Source: Lunularia cruciata (lineage: Eukaryota > Streptophyta > Marchantiopsida > Lunulariales > Lunulariaceae). From it: 64,000 nt of DNA. A program made the translations under genes and the position numbers. The stretch lies in NCBI GenBank assembly GCA_948567375.1, contig OX419761.1, forward strand, positions 31,844,243 through 31,908,242, given 5' to 3'. Positions within the stretch are counted from its first letter, which is position 1. The number at the start of each line of letters is the position of its first letter. Below are positions 13,601-22,310 of this stretch, one piece after another. The notes under the pieces were generated by a model, which worked only from the letters and a program-made list of their open reading frames with translations, ran no database searches and had not been told where the DNA came from.

Positions 13601-16600
13601 TCCCTCTGGCAGTGCCATATCCAAGGACCAGCTCTCCTTTCTTCAAAGTGCATTGATTTCTGTTGCTTTCAAACAGAACATCCACTCCATGCTGCATGAG
13701 GCGATGTACTGATATCAAGTTCTTGGTGTAATCTGGAACATAGAGCACATCTTCCAAATAGCTCTTACAAGAACTTGTGTTAGATCTTCCCATGAAGGCA
13801 ATAGGAACTTTGCCAGTTCCTAACACTGGATTTAGAATCCCAGGTCCACAACGAACACTCTTGGGAATCTTCAGAGGTTGAAGAGTTGAGAACAGCTCCT
13901 TCTGGTAACAGATATGAGAGGTGGCTCCAGAATCCAAGAACCATCCAGAACTGTTTGTGGACAATTGCGATTCTGCCAACATTCCACAATCTAGCTCTTC
14001 TGCTGAGTACCCCTCCTCATCGCTTTTTATCTCATTGCACTCCTCTGTGTTGTAAGCTGAACTCGGAAATTTTCGACCTCTTACTGGTTGAGGTCCCTTG
14101 CCTACCTTCTTCAGCTCTCGTTCTCTCCTTTCTCCTCTCTTGGGACATATAGGTGCAACATGACCTTTCTCATGACAGAAATAACAGATCATGTTAGCAA
14201 CACTACTAACCCCTTTACCAGATTTACTCACCCTGGATTGCTCTGGTTTGCTCACTCTTCTATATGGCACTCTCCTTGACTGAGAAGAAGCACTGAACAG
14301 AGCAGAATCTTCCAAATCATTAAACTTCATCTCTAGGTCCTCTCTGTCTCTGCTAAACACCAGCAATCTGTTTATCACATAATCCCATGTGACAACTTCA
14401 ACAGGTAGAACTTTTAGAGCTACTTTGATAGGCTGGTAGCTTGGGGGGAGAGTCCTCAAGAGATGGTTGATCTCATATTTCTCTGTAAGGGGACACCCAT
14501 CCTCCTTGACACTCTTGAAGACCTTCTGTAACTTTGACAAGTGCAAAGTAAAGTCTTCACCATCTGCAAGTTTAGTGTTCCACATCCCATCCCAGATCCT
14601 AATGGAACTTTCCAGCCTCTCCATAGAGTAAAAATTCTTGAGTTTGAGCCAGATCTCCCAACTCCAAGCATAAGTGTCTACTAGGTCTCTGACTGGCTCT
14701 TGCATAGCCCTTAGCAGAAACCTCCTAGTAGTAGAATGCTTGATTCTCTCCTCCTTGTTGGACTCAAGCTCATCTATGTCATGAGCTTCTAATGCCAAGT
14801 CCAAACAGTCATAACTGTCTAGGATACACTTCACATCCAAAGCCCAGGCTTTGTAATTAGTGTTTCCTAGTTTCTCTAGTTCTCTGAGTTCTCCTATCAA
14901 CCCCAATGGTGATTGTGGTCCATAACCTGATGAGAACCTTTCTTCCTAGTCTTTAAAGTAGATGGTCTATCCTCAGTCATTCTGACTTCTGATGTATCAG
15001 ACATCCTAGCACTCAGCTTTACTAGTCTCACCAGAGTAGACACTCCTAATTGCACTCAACAATATTCAACTCACTCTCTCTCAGAGCCTTCAAAGATAGT
15101 ACACACTCACGCAACATGAAAGGTACCCCAGTGGTAAGCAGCATAGAATACACCTAAAACAAGGTACAAGGTGGTGGGAATGATCCTTGTATGAGAACTT
15201 ACCTCAACATGAGCAGAGAGCACTCATATATTGGTATACGAGAACAGAAGCCGTTCCCAGAACAGAAGCCGTTCTGGGAACGGGTTATCCAGAACTCATT
15301 TTAGTGTAAATGATCGGTAACCAAAATGTACTAGATTCGCAATGCTAGTATAGTGAGAAATCCACAATGTAGAATGCATCGAATGTAACTTGAAGCAAAT
15401 GCATAATTGAAACAAATTGACAGTAACATATGGCTAACAGACTAGTAAACCATCATGAAATCGAGAACTCTATGCAAACGACTGCGAGAAATAGGTAACA
15501 CAATGTAAAAGACTGCCAGTAAGCAGTGCGTGTACAATAAAAATAAAAAACGTGGGCTGTAGTCTAGTAGGAACACTGTATACACCAGAGGTCCTATGAA
15601 TCAGGCAAAGAGCGAAGGATAAATAATAAGGAGGGAATTAGCTGGGGAATGGAACAATGTAAGAGCTATAGGATAGTGTGGCTGCAGAAACCTGTCGAAG
15701 TGTAACAGGGTAATGAGAGCGAAGCGAAAAAGCGAAGCACTCATATATATACACAAGCAAGCTCTAGAAGGTTGCTTTGCTGAGCCCTAATTAGGGCTGC
15801 GCCCTCACTTCACCTTAATCATGTATCTAGCCTAATCATGTATCTAGTCACTAAACTAGAGATTATCAAAACTAACATACACTACTTCAGTAACTGCCTT
15901 TGACAGAGCCATTTATGCAACTTCGGTGCTGGATATAAAGAAATGAGAACAGATGCTGTTTGAACAACAGAGGATCCACAACTCATTAAATGAAAATGAG
16001 ATGCAAGATATGTAAAATAAGCAATAAGATCAAACATTAGTAGAAATAAATCTAACCTGGAAACATGTGAAGAGTAAAACCTATATACCAATAACCTGCA
16101 TTTGCATAGCAGAGACAGGAGAAATCCAGCAAGAAGAGAAATAAAATCGACTTGATGAGCCAGAAGAGAAAGATTCATATAGACCCAAGTAGAAAAACCA
16201 TGTAGAAGCTAGAAGCTAGGAAAACACAAGTCGAGGAAGAACCTAGAAGCAGCCCAAAACGGATGAAAACTTGAAAATGTGATATCGCACAGAGGACAAG
16301 GGAAGGAAATTCGAGGAAGATCCATGAGTCAGCCTGAACGTATGAAAACTTGAAAGAATGATATAGCTCAGAGGGCAAGGGAAGTAGAGCGAAGTCTTAG
16401 AGAACTGGATACCGATTATATCACAGCATGTGCTATGAAGACATGAGTCCTGAAACACCAAAAACACAAAGAGAAGCAGAAAGGTGGTCATAGTACGCCT
16501 CCACAAAAGCACAAATGACTTCATCAGTACCTAACGCAATGTGAAGTAGCTGGGCGAATGCCAATACTCCTCATACCAAGTTTTTATTTCAAAGCTCATG

Positions 16601-19600
16601 AGTGCCAAGATCCAGCAATTCGGGGCTGGATAGTGAAACAGAAACTTGCCTTTTGCTTGACTGACAGACAACTGCATTACAGAAGATAAAGCAGTATCCT
16701 CCTGTAAATCTTCTTGTGCCTTGATCTCCTCCCCAATCTGAGTCCGAGTACCCATGAATGGGAGTACTAGATGCACTGTAAGTTAACCCTGTGACAGTGT
16801 ACCCTGAATGTACTGGAAAATTCTTTTAATAGCCTTCCAATGGTTTAGGCCAGGATTTGACATATACTTGGCAACTGATCTAACAGCATAAGCCAGATCA
16901 AGCCTGGTGCTGACTATAGCCCACATCAAACTACCCACTGCAGATTGGTAAAGTACTGTTCTCATATACTTTCTCTCTGTATCAATTTTTGGGTAGTCCT
17001 GAAGACTTAATTTCACTCTTGACTCTACAGGATTGTAAACAGGTTTACAATCTTGCATATCTTACAATCTTGCAATATTGAATCTGTTAAGGATCTCTCT
17101 TAAATATCTCTCTTGAGATAGGCTGATTCTTCATTGTTTTCTATCTCTTGTGACTTGCCAATGATTGATCTCTCCCAGATCACTCATCTCAAAGCCCTGT
17201 TTAAGAGACTCTTTGACAGAGAAGAATAGAGAAATATTATCACGGGCAAGAATGCAGTCATCTACATAAAGAGGTAAGATGACAAAATGAGAACCAGAGC
17301 GGAAAATATAGAGATTAGATCAACTCTGGAGCATTCAAATCCCAGACCTAGTAAAAACTAATCAAACTTGTGATACTACTGTCGGCCAAACTGTTTGAGA
17401 CCATACAGAGCCCTGAAAAGCTGTAAAACCATTTTCCCTGGTTTATTGGCTTGTTGCTGCTTGTACTGGTCAGGAGTCAGCAATCCAGGAGGAATGTGCA
17501 TGTATATTCTTTCAGTCAATGTACCATTGAGGAAAGCAATTTTGACATCAAGAGCATGCACTTCCATATCATCCTGAGCTGAATAACCAAGCAGCACTTG
17601 AATTGTTGTCAATTCGACAACAGGAGAGTAGGTCTCTGTGTAATCAATACCTGGAACTTGAGAGAAGCCACGGGCGACAAGTCTAGCCTTGTACCTTTGA
17701 ATGAGGCCTTGTGCATCATATTTCTTCTTGAAAATCCACTTACATGTTACTGCCTTGCACCTGCTGGTATCTCGGTGATGATCCATGTTTGATTGTTCTC
17801 CATGGACTGAAGTTCATCTTGAATGGACTCAAGCCATTTACTGGAATCAGGTCCAGGGATAGCAGCTTCATAAGTATCAGGATCAGGGTCGGATGCAGAA
17901 TAATGCCCACTTAATGCATTAGCAGGCTCCAATAGTGCATCATGGTTTCGAATTTGAGTGCAAACTCTGATGCCTTGATGTAAAGAAGGCACAGAAGGCA
18001 CTTGGACAACATCTGGCGAAGGATATTTAGGCCTCCCAGTGTAAACAATGGTAGAGGATCCTGAGGACCTGTGTGAAGTACCAGAACTGGAAGGTAATGA
18101 CTCTGGTGAAGAAGATAATGGAGAAGGAATTGTTGGAACTGTAAGATTGTGGATTGCAGGTGACCGAGACAGAGAAAGAGTTGGTGGAGATAGACTGTGG
18201 GTAGATTGAGAACTAGAAGTAGGAGAGGAAATGAAAATTTTGGAATCCATATGAAATCCAGTTGAACATCTTGAATGTCAGAATACTGTTTATGTTCATG
18301 AGTATAGGTATGTTCTTGAAACTGACCATCTCTTGACAGAAAAACGAAGTTATTAGATATCTTCTGTAGTCTGTAAACTTTATTTTTCTGATCATGGCCA
18401 AGGAAAGTACATGTGGAAGAATTAGAATCGAGTTTAGATCTGGAAGAAGGTGGAACATGTGGACCAAACCAGAGTTGGAAGGTGTAACTTTGGAGGAGGT
18501 AGCTTTGGCAGGACTTCAATTTTGCAGAAAGTTGGCAGTTTGTAGTGCCTCTCCCCAATAAGGCTTGGAGAGTCCAGACTCAAATAACATAGAGCAGACT
18601 GCTTTCACCAATGTTCTGTTCTTTCTCTCAGCGACACCATTTTGCTGAGGAGTGTGTGGAGTGCTGAACTGGCACATGATGCCTTTGGCTTTGCAGAAAA
18701 GATGAAAATCTGCAGATGTGTATTCACCATCATTGTATGGGCACAGCACTGGACCTTCTGATTGAGTTGAGTCTCTGCATAGGTAACATATTCTTGGAAA
18801 CAAGTAAAAACTTCATGTTTGGACTTGGAATATATTCTTGGAAACAAGTAAAAACTTCATGCTTGGACTTGGAGTAGATACAAGAATGTGTACCTTGTGT
18901 AATCATCAAAAAAGGTCACAAAGTATCTGTAACCAATGTAAGTAGAAGAGATGGGACCACAAACATCAGAATGTATGAGAGCCAATGGAACAGTGGCTCT
19001 GGTAGTTACTTCCTGGGGAGAAGAAATTTGAGTTTGCTTGCCATGAAGACAAGGTGAGGAAACAGGTTAGGATGGATCCAATCCATCCCAGCAACCAGAT
19101 CTTTGTCTTGTAGAAGTTGAACTCTATTCTTGCTGATGTGCCCAAGACGTCTATGCCATAGGGAAGTAATAGCAGAAGGTGTATCCTTGGATGGAATAGA
19201 GATTGCAGCAGCTTGAGATGACTCTATTCTTGCTGATGTGCCCAAGACGTCTATGCCATGGGGAAGTAATAGCAAAAGATGTATCCTTGGATGGAATAGA
19301 CATTGCAGCAGCTTGAGATGACTGAGACTGAGACTGAGTAGATGTAGAGACTGCTGCATCTTGAGGTTGCTCAATTGACTCTCCCAGAAGCCAAAAGTTA
19401 TCCAATCTAGGACAGGATGCAACTAGGGTTCTGCATATCATCATAAAGGACAATGTTGGTTTCCTTTAACTGAAATGATCCATATGATTTGCTCAACTGA
19501 AGTGCTGAATAGAGATTCTTGTTTAGCAAATGAACATGTAAAACACCTTCTAGCATGTATGAGTTCTCTGAACAAGCAAGCTTAACAAAAACTGTCCCAT

Positions 19601-21707
19601 GGCCTAGAATAGCAATGTTGGAACCATCAGCCAAGTAAACTTGTCTAGGTGGTGAGTATGCTTCATAGACCAAGAAACAGGTTCATTGATAGGTTATGTG
19701 CTGAGAAGTAGCAAGGTCAATGTACCATTGCATGTCCTCAGTGACTGAAGGAACAACATCAACATTGTACAAAGAGAGGTGAGTTGTAGAAGCGCTGGTG
19801 TGATGGTGTTCATTGCCTCCTTTCTCCTTTGCATCAGCAATGCGCTTGTGACAGTCTTTGATGTGTAATCCCTTCTTTGAGCAGTAGTGACAGATGATAG
19901 AAGATCTGAAGGAATTTCCTCCAGAAGATCTTGACAAAGAACTCTGGTTCTGACCGGAAAATCTGTTGAAAAAGTTCTTACCAGTTAAATCTATCCATGC
20001 TAAATCTATCCATGCTTCACTTGCCAACTCGTGCCTGCTGATGGTAGTGACAAATTCAAAAGCTAATGCTGAATTATTTTCTTCAATAGCAACAAGATTC
20101 ATGTGCTCCCAATCAAATAGAGGAGTTGCGAAGGTGAGCTTGATTTCAGTACTATCAACAATGGTAAAAACTGAAGTTACTTTTAACTTAAGTACAAGAC
20201 AATGTTTCCAAGACTCGGAATAATTGCAGATAAATTTGACAAAAGTGGAGTCAAATCAAATAGATGAAGTAGCAAATATAGCAATGGCAGGAGCACCAAC
20301 ACCAGCAATAGACATAACAATTGATTCACATAGAATAGTCGAGAATTTCTCTTCCAAAACCCAAATTAACAGAGGAAGAAAATTCTGAGAGAAAGTTCTC
20401 TATCAAAACCAAGAGAAAAGAGACACTTTTCAGAAGAGGAACCAGAGATTCTTGGTTTTCCGGATACACTAGTGTGTAAGAGAACTAGCTCTCTCAGAAT
20501 TTCGAAATTGTGTACTAAGGCATCCCCTAGCATTTAAGGAAGGAATTCTGAAGCTTACTGCTATGCTACCATGACAGAAAATGCACTGTGAGGAAGCGGG
20601 GCACTGTGAGTTATAGATAAATAGATGATTACACCCATTGAGAGGGGGTGTTAGATTTATATAATATGCATTTGTGGTCCGCACTCTGTCAGCACTATGT
20701 AGTGAACCTAGTGGAGATAGTGGACTACAATTAACTTAGTGGAAATAGTGGACTATAACTAGTTAATAAACCACTCACTGTGCTTGAGAGCTCTCTCAGA
20801 ATTTGTTCCTGTATAATCTCTGTCTAAGAGATTTCATAAGTTAATTGTTTCCTCCCAGTTAGTTTCCTCACAATTAGTTGCTTCCTCACAGTGCATTTTC
20901 TGTCAATTGCTTTTCTGTCACGGACAATACTGACTGCTCTAAGTAGCCAGAGTTGTACCATCGCTGGTGTTTTAAGTGCAAACGCTCAACCGATAGGTAG
21001 GTCTTCAACAAAGCACGTAGTCTTCAATCAGACGGACAACACTCTCTCTCCACGCAAACTGGAGAGTGGTCTCCAGGTAAAATAAAATTCAAAAGAAGAT
21101 GAGGGAACTTGCTCGCTTTCTACTAAGATAAAGCTGAATATTCCCACCCCATCCTTTGTGTATTCTCAAAGCTTGCTTTCGTGAACACACCAAACCTTCT
21201 ATATCCAAAATCAGAAAGAGTAATAGCACAAGATACGCACCTCGAAAAATATAGTGAACATTTCCCGCGGATCACAATGAGCAGCTATATTCGCAACCAA
21301 AGTGTTGATGTTCGTGTCGCATCCTTTAGATAACCCCGCATATTGCACTACAACCTCTATCAGCTCGCTCACACCTGCAATATCTAGTAGCTCCTACACC
21401 CAGCATGACATTCAGTTGCATCGAGAGTCAAAAGTATCCTACCACAAATAAAAGAAATGCTGATAAGTAGATAGAAACGGGTGACAAACGTATTGTCCAA
21501 CCATAGTACAGTACGGATTCTATGCATATCGAAGTCTTACCTGTCCAGATGGATCGTTCGGATTAAATATAGAGTTTATCCTCTCCAAAATGCTCTCAGA
21601 TTGAGATATCCATTCCAAACTCCTCTCTACTATCTCCAGATGTGCCTTGAGACTGTCGACGGATTCCACAACTTCAGCCTTCTGACTTTCGCCGCCAGCC
21701 TGTTCAG
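728..21707 (-). CDS. ALF4: ALF4 / glomulin-family protein (aberrant root formation 4 homologue), spliced gene
   Basis: In plants ALF4 is the glomulin-like regulator that binds the RING subunit RBX1 of SCF ubiquitin ligases, and it is needed for lateral root initiation. That is family knowledge. The sequence shows a run of minus-strand exons with GT/AG borders and consistent phases. Their peptides follow the ALF4 order: CDPREMFTIFFE, then LPLLYGLAIVFPRIRRRR, KEAIPGLLEVGRVAF, SPQVLQIIHGVL, VVSALNLYRFLLIRESSGK, HWLLPMREQVV and a final SVLHRCLEIVD. Exons I can support are 21,541-21,707; 21,241-21,393; 9,181-9,250; 8,578-8,825; 8,167-8,217; 6,945-7,047; 1,433-1,651; 1,161-1,212 and 728-951. The first coding exon and one or two middle exons are not resolved. 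Transposons fill two introns, yet no supported exon carries a stop, so the gene may still be functional. Confidence 0.85.
1652..4629. repeat. ALF4 intron filled with dispersed repeats
   Basis: No exon is recognisable between the exon ending at 1,651 and the Copia piece at 4,630. The stretch holds a G-run block at 2,353-2,416, a dispersed repeat at about 2,690-2,880 that recurs at 51,660-51,820, two copies of a short unit with the word ACGGTTC (about 3,630 and 4,136), and at about 4,430-4,630 a copy of the AGAAGCCGTTC repeat family found elsewhere in the window. Confidence 0.5.
2353..2416 (+). repeat. G-run block with G-quadruplex potential
   Basis: At least six runs of four or more G lie within about 64 bases on the plus strand, separated by short loops. 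The pattern fits a G-quadruplex on this strand and a C-rich partner on the strand that is transcribed as ALF4 pre-mRNA. It stands out against the AT-rich intron. Whether it folds is inference. Confidence 0.55.
4630..6110 (+). mobile_element. Copia family A: 3' end (RT/RNase H) with 3' LTR, 5'-truncated fossil
   Basis: A plus-strand reading frame at 4,630-5,658 carries the Copia reverse transcriptase and RNase H: YVDDLLLLGN (the YVDD catalytic box), TRPDICYAVGALARYTSNP, SKQQTFVALSTTEAEF and the ADVFTKTLP tail. A polypurine tract (AAGTGGGAA) leads directly into the LTR, which starts TGTTAGTTTAG at 5,666 and ends CATCA at 6,110 (445 bp). The 5' part of the element is missing and the break abuts a dispersed repeat. 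It lies in an ALF4 intron in the opposite orientation to the gene. It is a broken relic of the same family as the element at 10,586-15,879. Confidence 0.92.
6111..6370 (-). mobile_element. Copia family A LTR fragment, inverted next to the previous LTR
   Basis: The sequence ends in CTAGAGATTAACTAAAATTAACA, the reverse complement of the family A LTR start, and matches that LTR inward as far as the CATCATCTCAGG block. It stands tail to tail with the plus-strand LTR ending at 6,110, so the two form a long imperfect palindrome. It is truncated. Confidence 0.85.
6371..6944 (-). CDS. ALF4: ALF4 middle region, exon borders unresolved
   Basis: A long minus-strand open frame includes AVYWGIRDGPPTATEVSDLL and AMPGANCFMEQDD, both with a coding look. 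The second piece would start after an AG at about 6,610, carry the phase left by the exon at 6,945-7,047 and end in phase 0 before a GT, which suits the exon starting at 1,651. I could not align these to the family with confidence, so the exon limits are a proposal only. Confidence 0.4.
6945..9250 (-). CDS. ALF4: ALF4 central exons
   Basis: Reading down the minus strand, exon 9,181-9,250 encodes INMYTKPHTLHFCLPLLYG and ends in phase 1. Exon 8,578-8,825 completes the codon and reads VFPRIRRRRAEFVKEAIPGL followed by an acidic stretch, ending at a consensus GTGAGT donor. Exon 8,167-8,217 encodes MFEIHAVYLLRLL. A further exon starting at 8,033 (IDLMLLQIRIM) is likely, but its end is unclear. A frame at about 7,100-7,260 (GVLDIMKLLSCSKDY) is possible. 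Exon 6,945-7,047 encodes NSFPSLMVVRLFL and EVLRARLEARIGAALA. The joined order agrees with the helical repeats of ALF4; the introns are short, as in an ordinary gene. Confidence 0.75.
9492..10000 (+). mobile_element. Solo LTR of Copia family A, TSD TAATC
   Basis: A 509-bp family A LTR sits inside the family B LTR. TAATC is present on both sides (9,487-9,491 and 10,001-10,005), so the insertion is clean. The LTR starts with three tandem copies of a 29-bp unit (9,492; 9,521; 9,550), whereas other family A LTRs have one. It ends CTTATCA. No internal region is attached. Confidence 0.9.
10050..10232 (-). mobile_element. Copia family B 3' LTR, inverted
   Basis: The end TATAAATATAACA at 10,232 is the reverse complement of the family B LTR start, and TAAGAGAGGG next to it (10,233-10,242) is the polypurine tract. 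It abuts the plus-strand family B LTR at a small perfect palindrome (CACAGT, 3 bases, ACTGTG). The terminal 25 or so bases of this LTR are not here; they occur at the other end of the inverted element. Confidence 0.8.
14915..14927 (-). promoter_or_regulatory. Primer-binding site of half-tRNA type (Copia family A)
   Basis: Directly after the LTR end, the minus strand reads GGTTATGGACCAC. It resembles the complement of the initiator-Met anticodon arm (GGTTATGGGCCCA), the site used by Drosophila copia and Ty5, and not the usual tRNA 3'-end site TGGTATCAGAGC. The position is exact; the priming mode is inferred from resemblance. Confidence 0.6.
15232..15735. mobile_element. About 504-bp dispersed repeat inserted in the Copia A LTR
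   Basis: The insertion is bounded by a 13-bp direct repeat, AGCACTCATATAT, at 15,219-15,231 and 15,736-15,748, and it splits the Copia A 5' LTR. It contains the words AGAAGCCGTTC and ATCCAGAACTCATT, which recur at seven or more other places in the window. No open frame or terminal inverted repeat is evident. The long target duplication suits a SINE-like or other target-primed element; the class is not established. Confidence 0.7.
15880..16630. repeat. About 750-bp dispersed repeat, copy 1
   Basis: This block matches 23,880-24,625 along most of its length in the same orientation. Shared stretches include the GGATCCACAACTCATTAAATG-like start, GACTTGATGAGCCAGAAGAG, and the end around CAAAGCTCATGAGTGCCAAG. 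It lies between the family A Copia and the resumed family B RNase H, so it was inserted into family B. It has no convincing coding frame. Confidence 0.75.
20649..20920 (+). mobile_element. Right LTR of the outer Copia family B element
   Basis: The 272-bp LTR starts TGTTAGATTTATATAATATG after a purine tract and ends TTTTCTGTCA next to the CGGAC duplication. Just before it, 20,600-20,648 matches the plus-strand 3' end of family B (TTATAGATAAATAGATGATT). The body of this outer element is otherwise gone. Confidence 0.85.
21241..21707 (-). CDS. ALF4: ALF4 N-terminal exons (two)
   Basis: Exon 21,541-21,707 follows a CTAG acceptor and reads SVDSLKAHLEIVERSLEWIS and ERINSIFNPNDPSGQ, ending in phase 0 before GTAAGA. 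Exon 21,241-21,393 starts in phase 0 after GTAG and holds 51 codons: LLDIAGVSELIEVVVQYAG through AAHCDPREMFTIFFE, then GTGCGT. CDPREMFTIFFE corresponds to the CSPRDML-type motif of plant ALF4. The first exon starts with two bases of a split codon, so at least one more coding exon must lie upstream; I could not find it. Confidence 0.85.
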
Positions 21708-22019
21708 CTAGAGCACAGACGTATTAGTCTCCCTTAGAGCCAATTATTGGATCAAATGACAACAGTTTTAGTAAAATAGGCTAGCTTGTTGAAAATGCAA
21801 TAGGAAACACCCCAAGTATGAAGCCAGTAACATAGGCTAGCTTGTTGAAAATGAAATAGGAAACAGCCCAAAAGTTGAGCTTCTACAGTAAGTACAATGA
21901 GAAACAATGCAAATGAGCAGGCCAAATATGAAGCCAAAGACACCTAAACACCCCAAAAAATGACTTTGTACAGTAAATACAATGAGAAACAAAGCAAATG
22001 AGCAGGCCTAAAACTAAAT

Positions 22020-22310
22020 TGATAGCTTCAAGAGCAACAATATTCCTGTGCTCCTGATTCCCAATCAGGTATGTCAGCTGCTACAGTGGGCTTGACTTCA
22101 GTACCATAAACTGGTGAAAACTGAGGCTGCCTTCAACTTGAGAGAGAGACAATACTTCCAAGAGTGGAAGAAATTTCCATTGAATTTTACAAAAGAAGAA
22201 TCCAATCGAATGAGAGGAGTAGAAGCAGGAGCAGCAGAAGTAGCAGGAGCATTAGCAGCCATTATGGAGTATGAAGAAAATGAAATCAAAGATTTCAGAA
22301 GAATCAAAAA
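22020..22310 (-). mobile_element. Copia family B gag fragment
   Basis: A minus-strand frame reads VKFNGNFFHSWKYCLSLKLK, close to the start of the family B gag at about 20.1-20.3 kb. It is a short relic with no LTR attached. Confidence 0.75.

Larger units (their letters stand above)
10586..15879 (-). mobile_element. Copia family A element, nearly whole length, young
   Basis: Along the minus strand: 5' LTR at 14,928-15,879 (interrupted by an inserted repeat), a site GGTTATGGACCAC abutting the LTR end at 14,915-14,927, then gag with zinc knuckle CYFCHEKGHVAPIC, protease (LDSGATSHIC), pre-integrase (HLWHLRLGHLS), integrase (HSDVWGY; SPAQNGVAERLNRTL), reverse transcriptase (QAPRAWYEKLDSYL; AVYVDDLLLLGN) and RNase H, a purine tract, and a shortened 3' LTR at 10,586-10,719. 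The 134 bases shared by the two LTRs are identical as far as I can compare, which points to a recent insertion. It has about two breaks in the coding region and a truncated 3' LTR, so it counts as broken. Confidence 0.92.
10243..20597 (-). mobile_element. Copia family B internal region, inverted and split by a younger Copia
   Basis: Along the minus strand: an LTR tip (20,572-20,597), a primer-binding site TGGTAGCATAGC (20,560-20,571; 10 of 12 bases of the usual initiator-Met site), gag and the zinc-knuckle region (about 19.7-20.3 kb), protease and pre-integrase (about 19.0-19.7 kb, with a ~105-bp tandem duplication), integrase core (18.5-18.85 kb; HTPQQNGVAERKNRTL), reverse transcriptase (16.8-17.8 kb; KARLVARGFSQVPGIDYTET), RNase H (16.63-16.8 kb), then after the inserted block the RNase H tail (10,243-10,585; NTADIFTKRL). 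The element is clearly broken, with many lesions, and is older than the one inside it. Confidence 0.85.
9348..20920. mobile_element. Copia nest inserted in an ALF4 intron, flanked by TSD CGGAC
   Basis: The outer unit is a family B Copia in plus orientation. Its left LTR starts TGTTAGG at 9,348 and its right LTR (20,649-20,920) ends TGTCA after a purine tract (GAGAGGGGG). CGGAC at 9,343-9,347 and again at 20,921-20,925 is the target duplication. Inside lie, in order, a solo family A LTR, an inverted family B element, a whole-length family A element within that, and two dispersed repeats. Removing the 11.6 kb restores one continuous ALF4 intron. All Copia parts here are fossils. Confidence 0.85.

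Noticed and set aside
12371-14279. Plus-strand frames over the family A Copia gag and integrase
   Set aside because: They mirror the minus-strand polyprotein and have no independent motifs.
20921-21090. Minus-strand frames between the Copia nest and the ALF4 exon at 21,241, considered as the next ALF4 exon
   Set aside because: The exon at 9,181-9,250 fits in phase and sequence directly after the exon at 21,241-21,393, so no exon is needed here.
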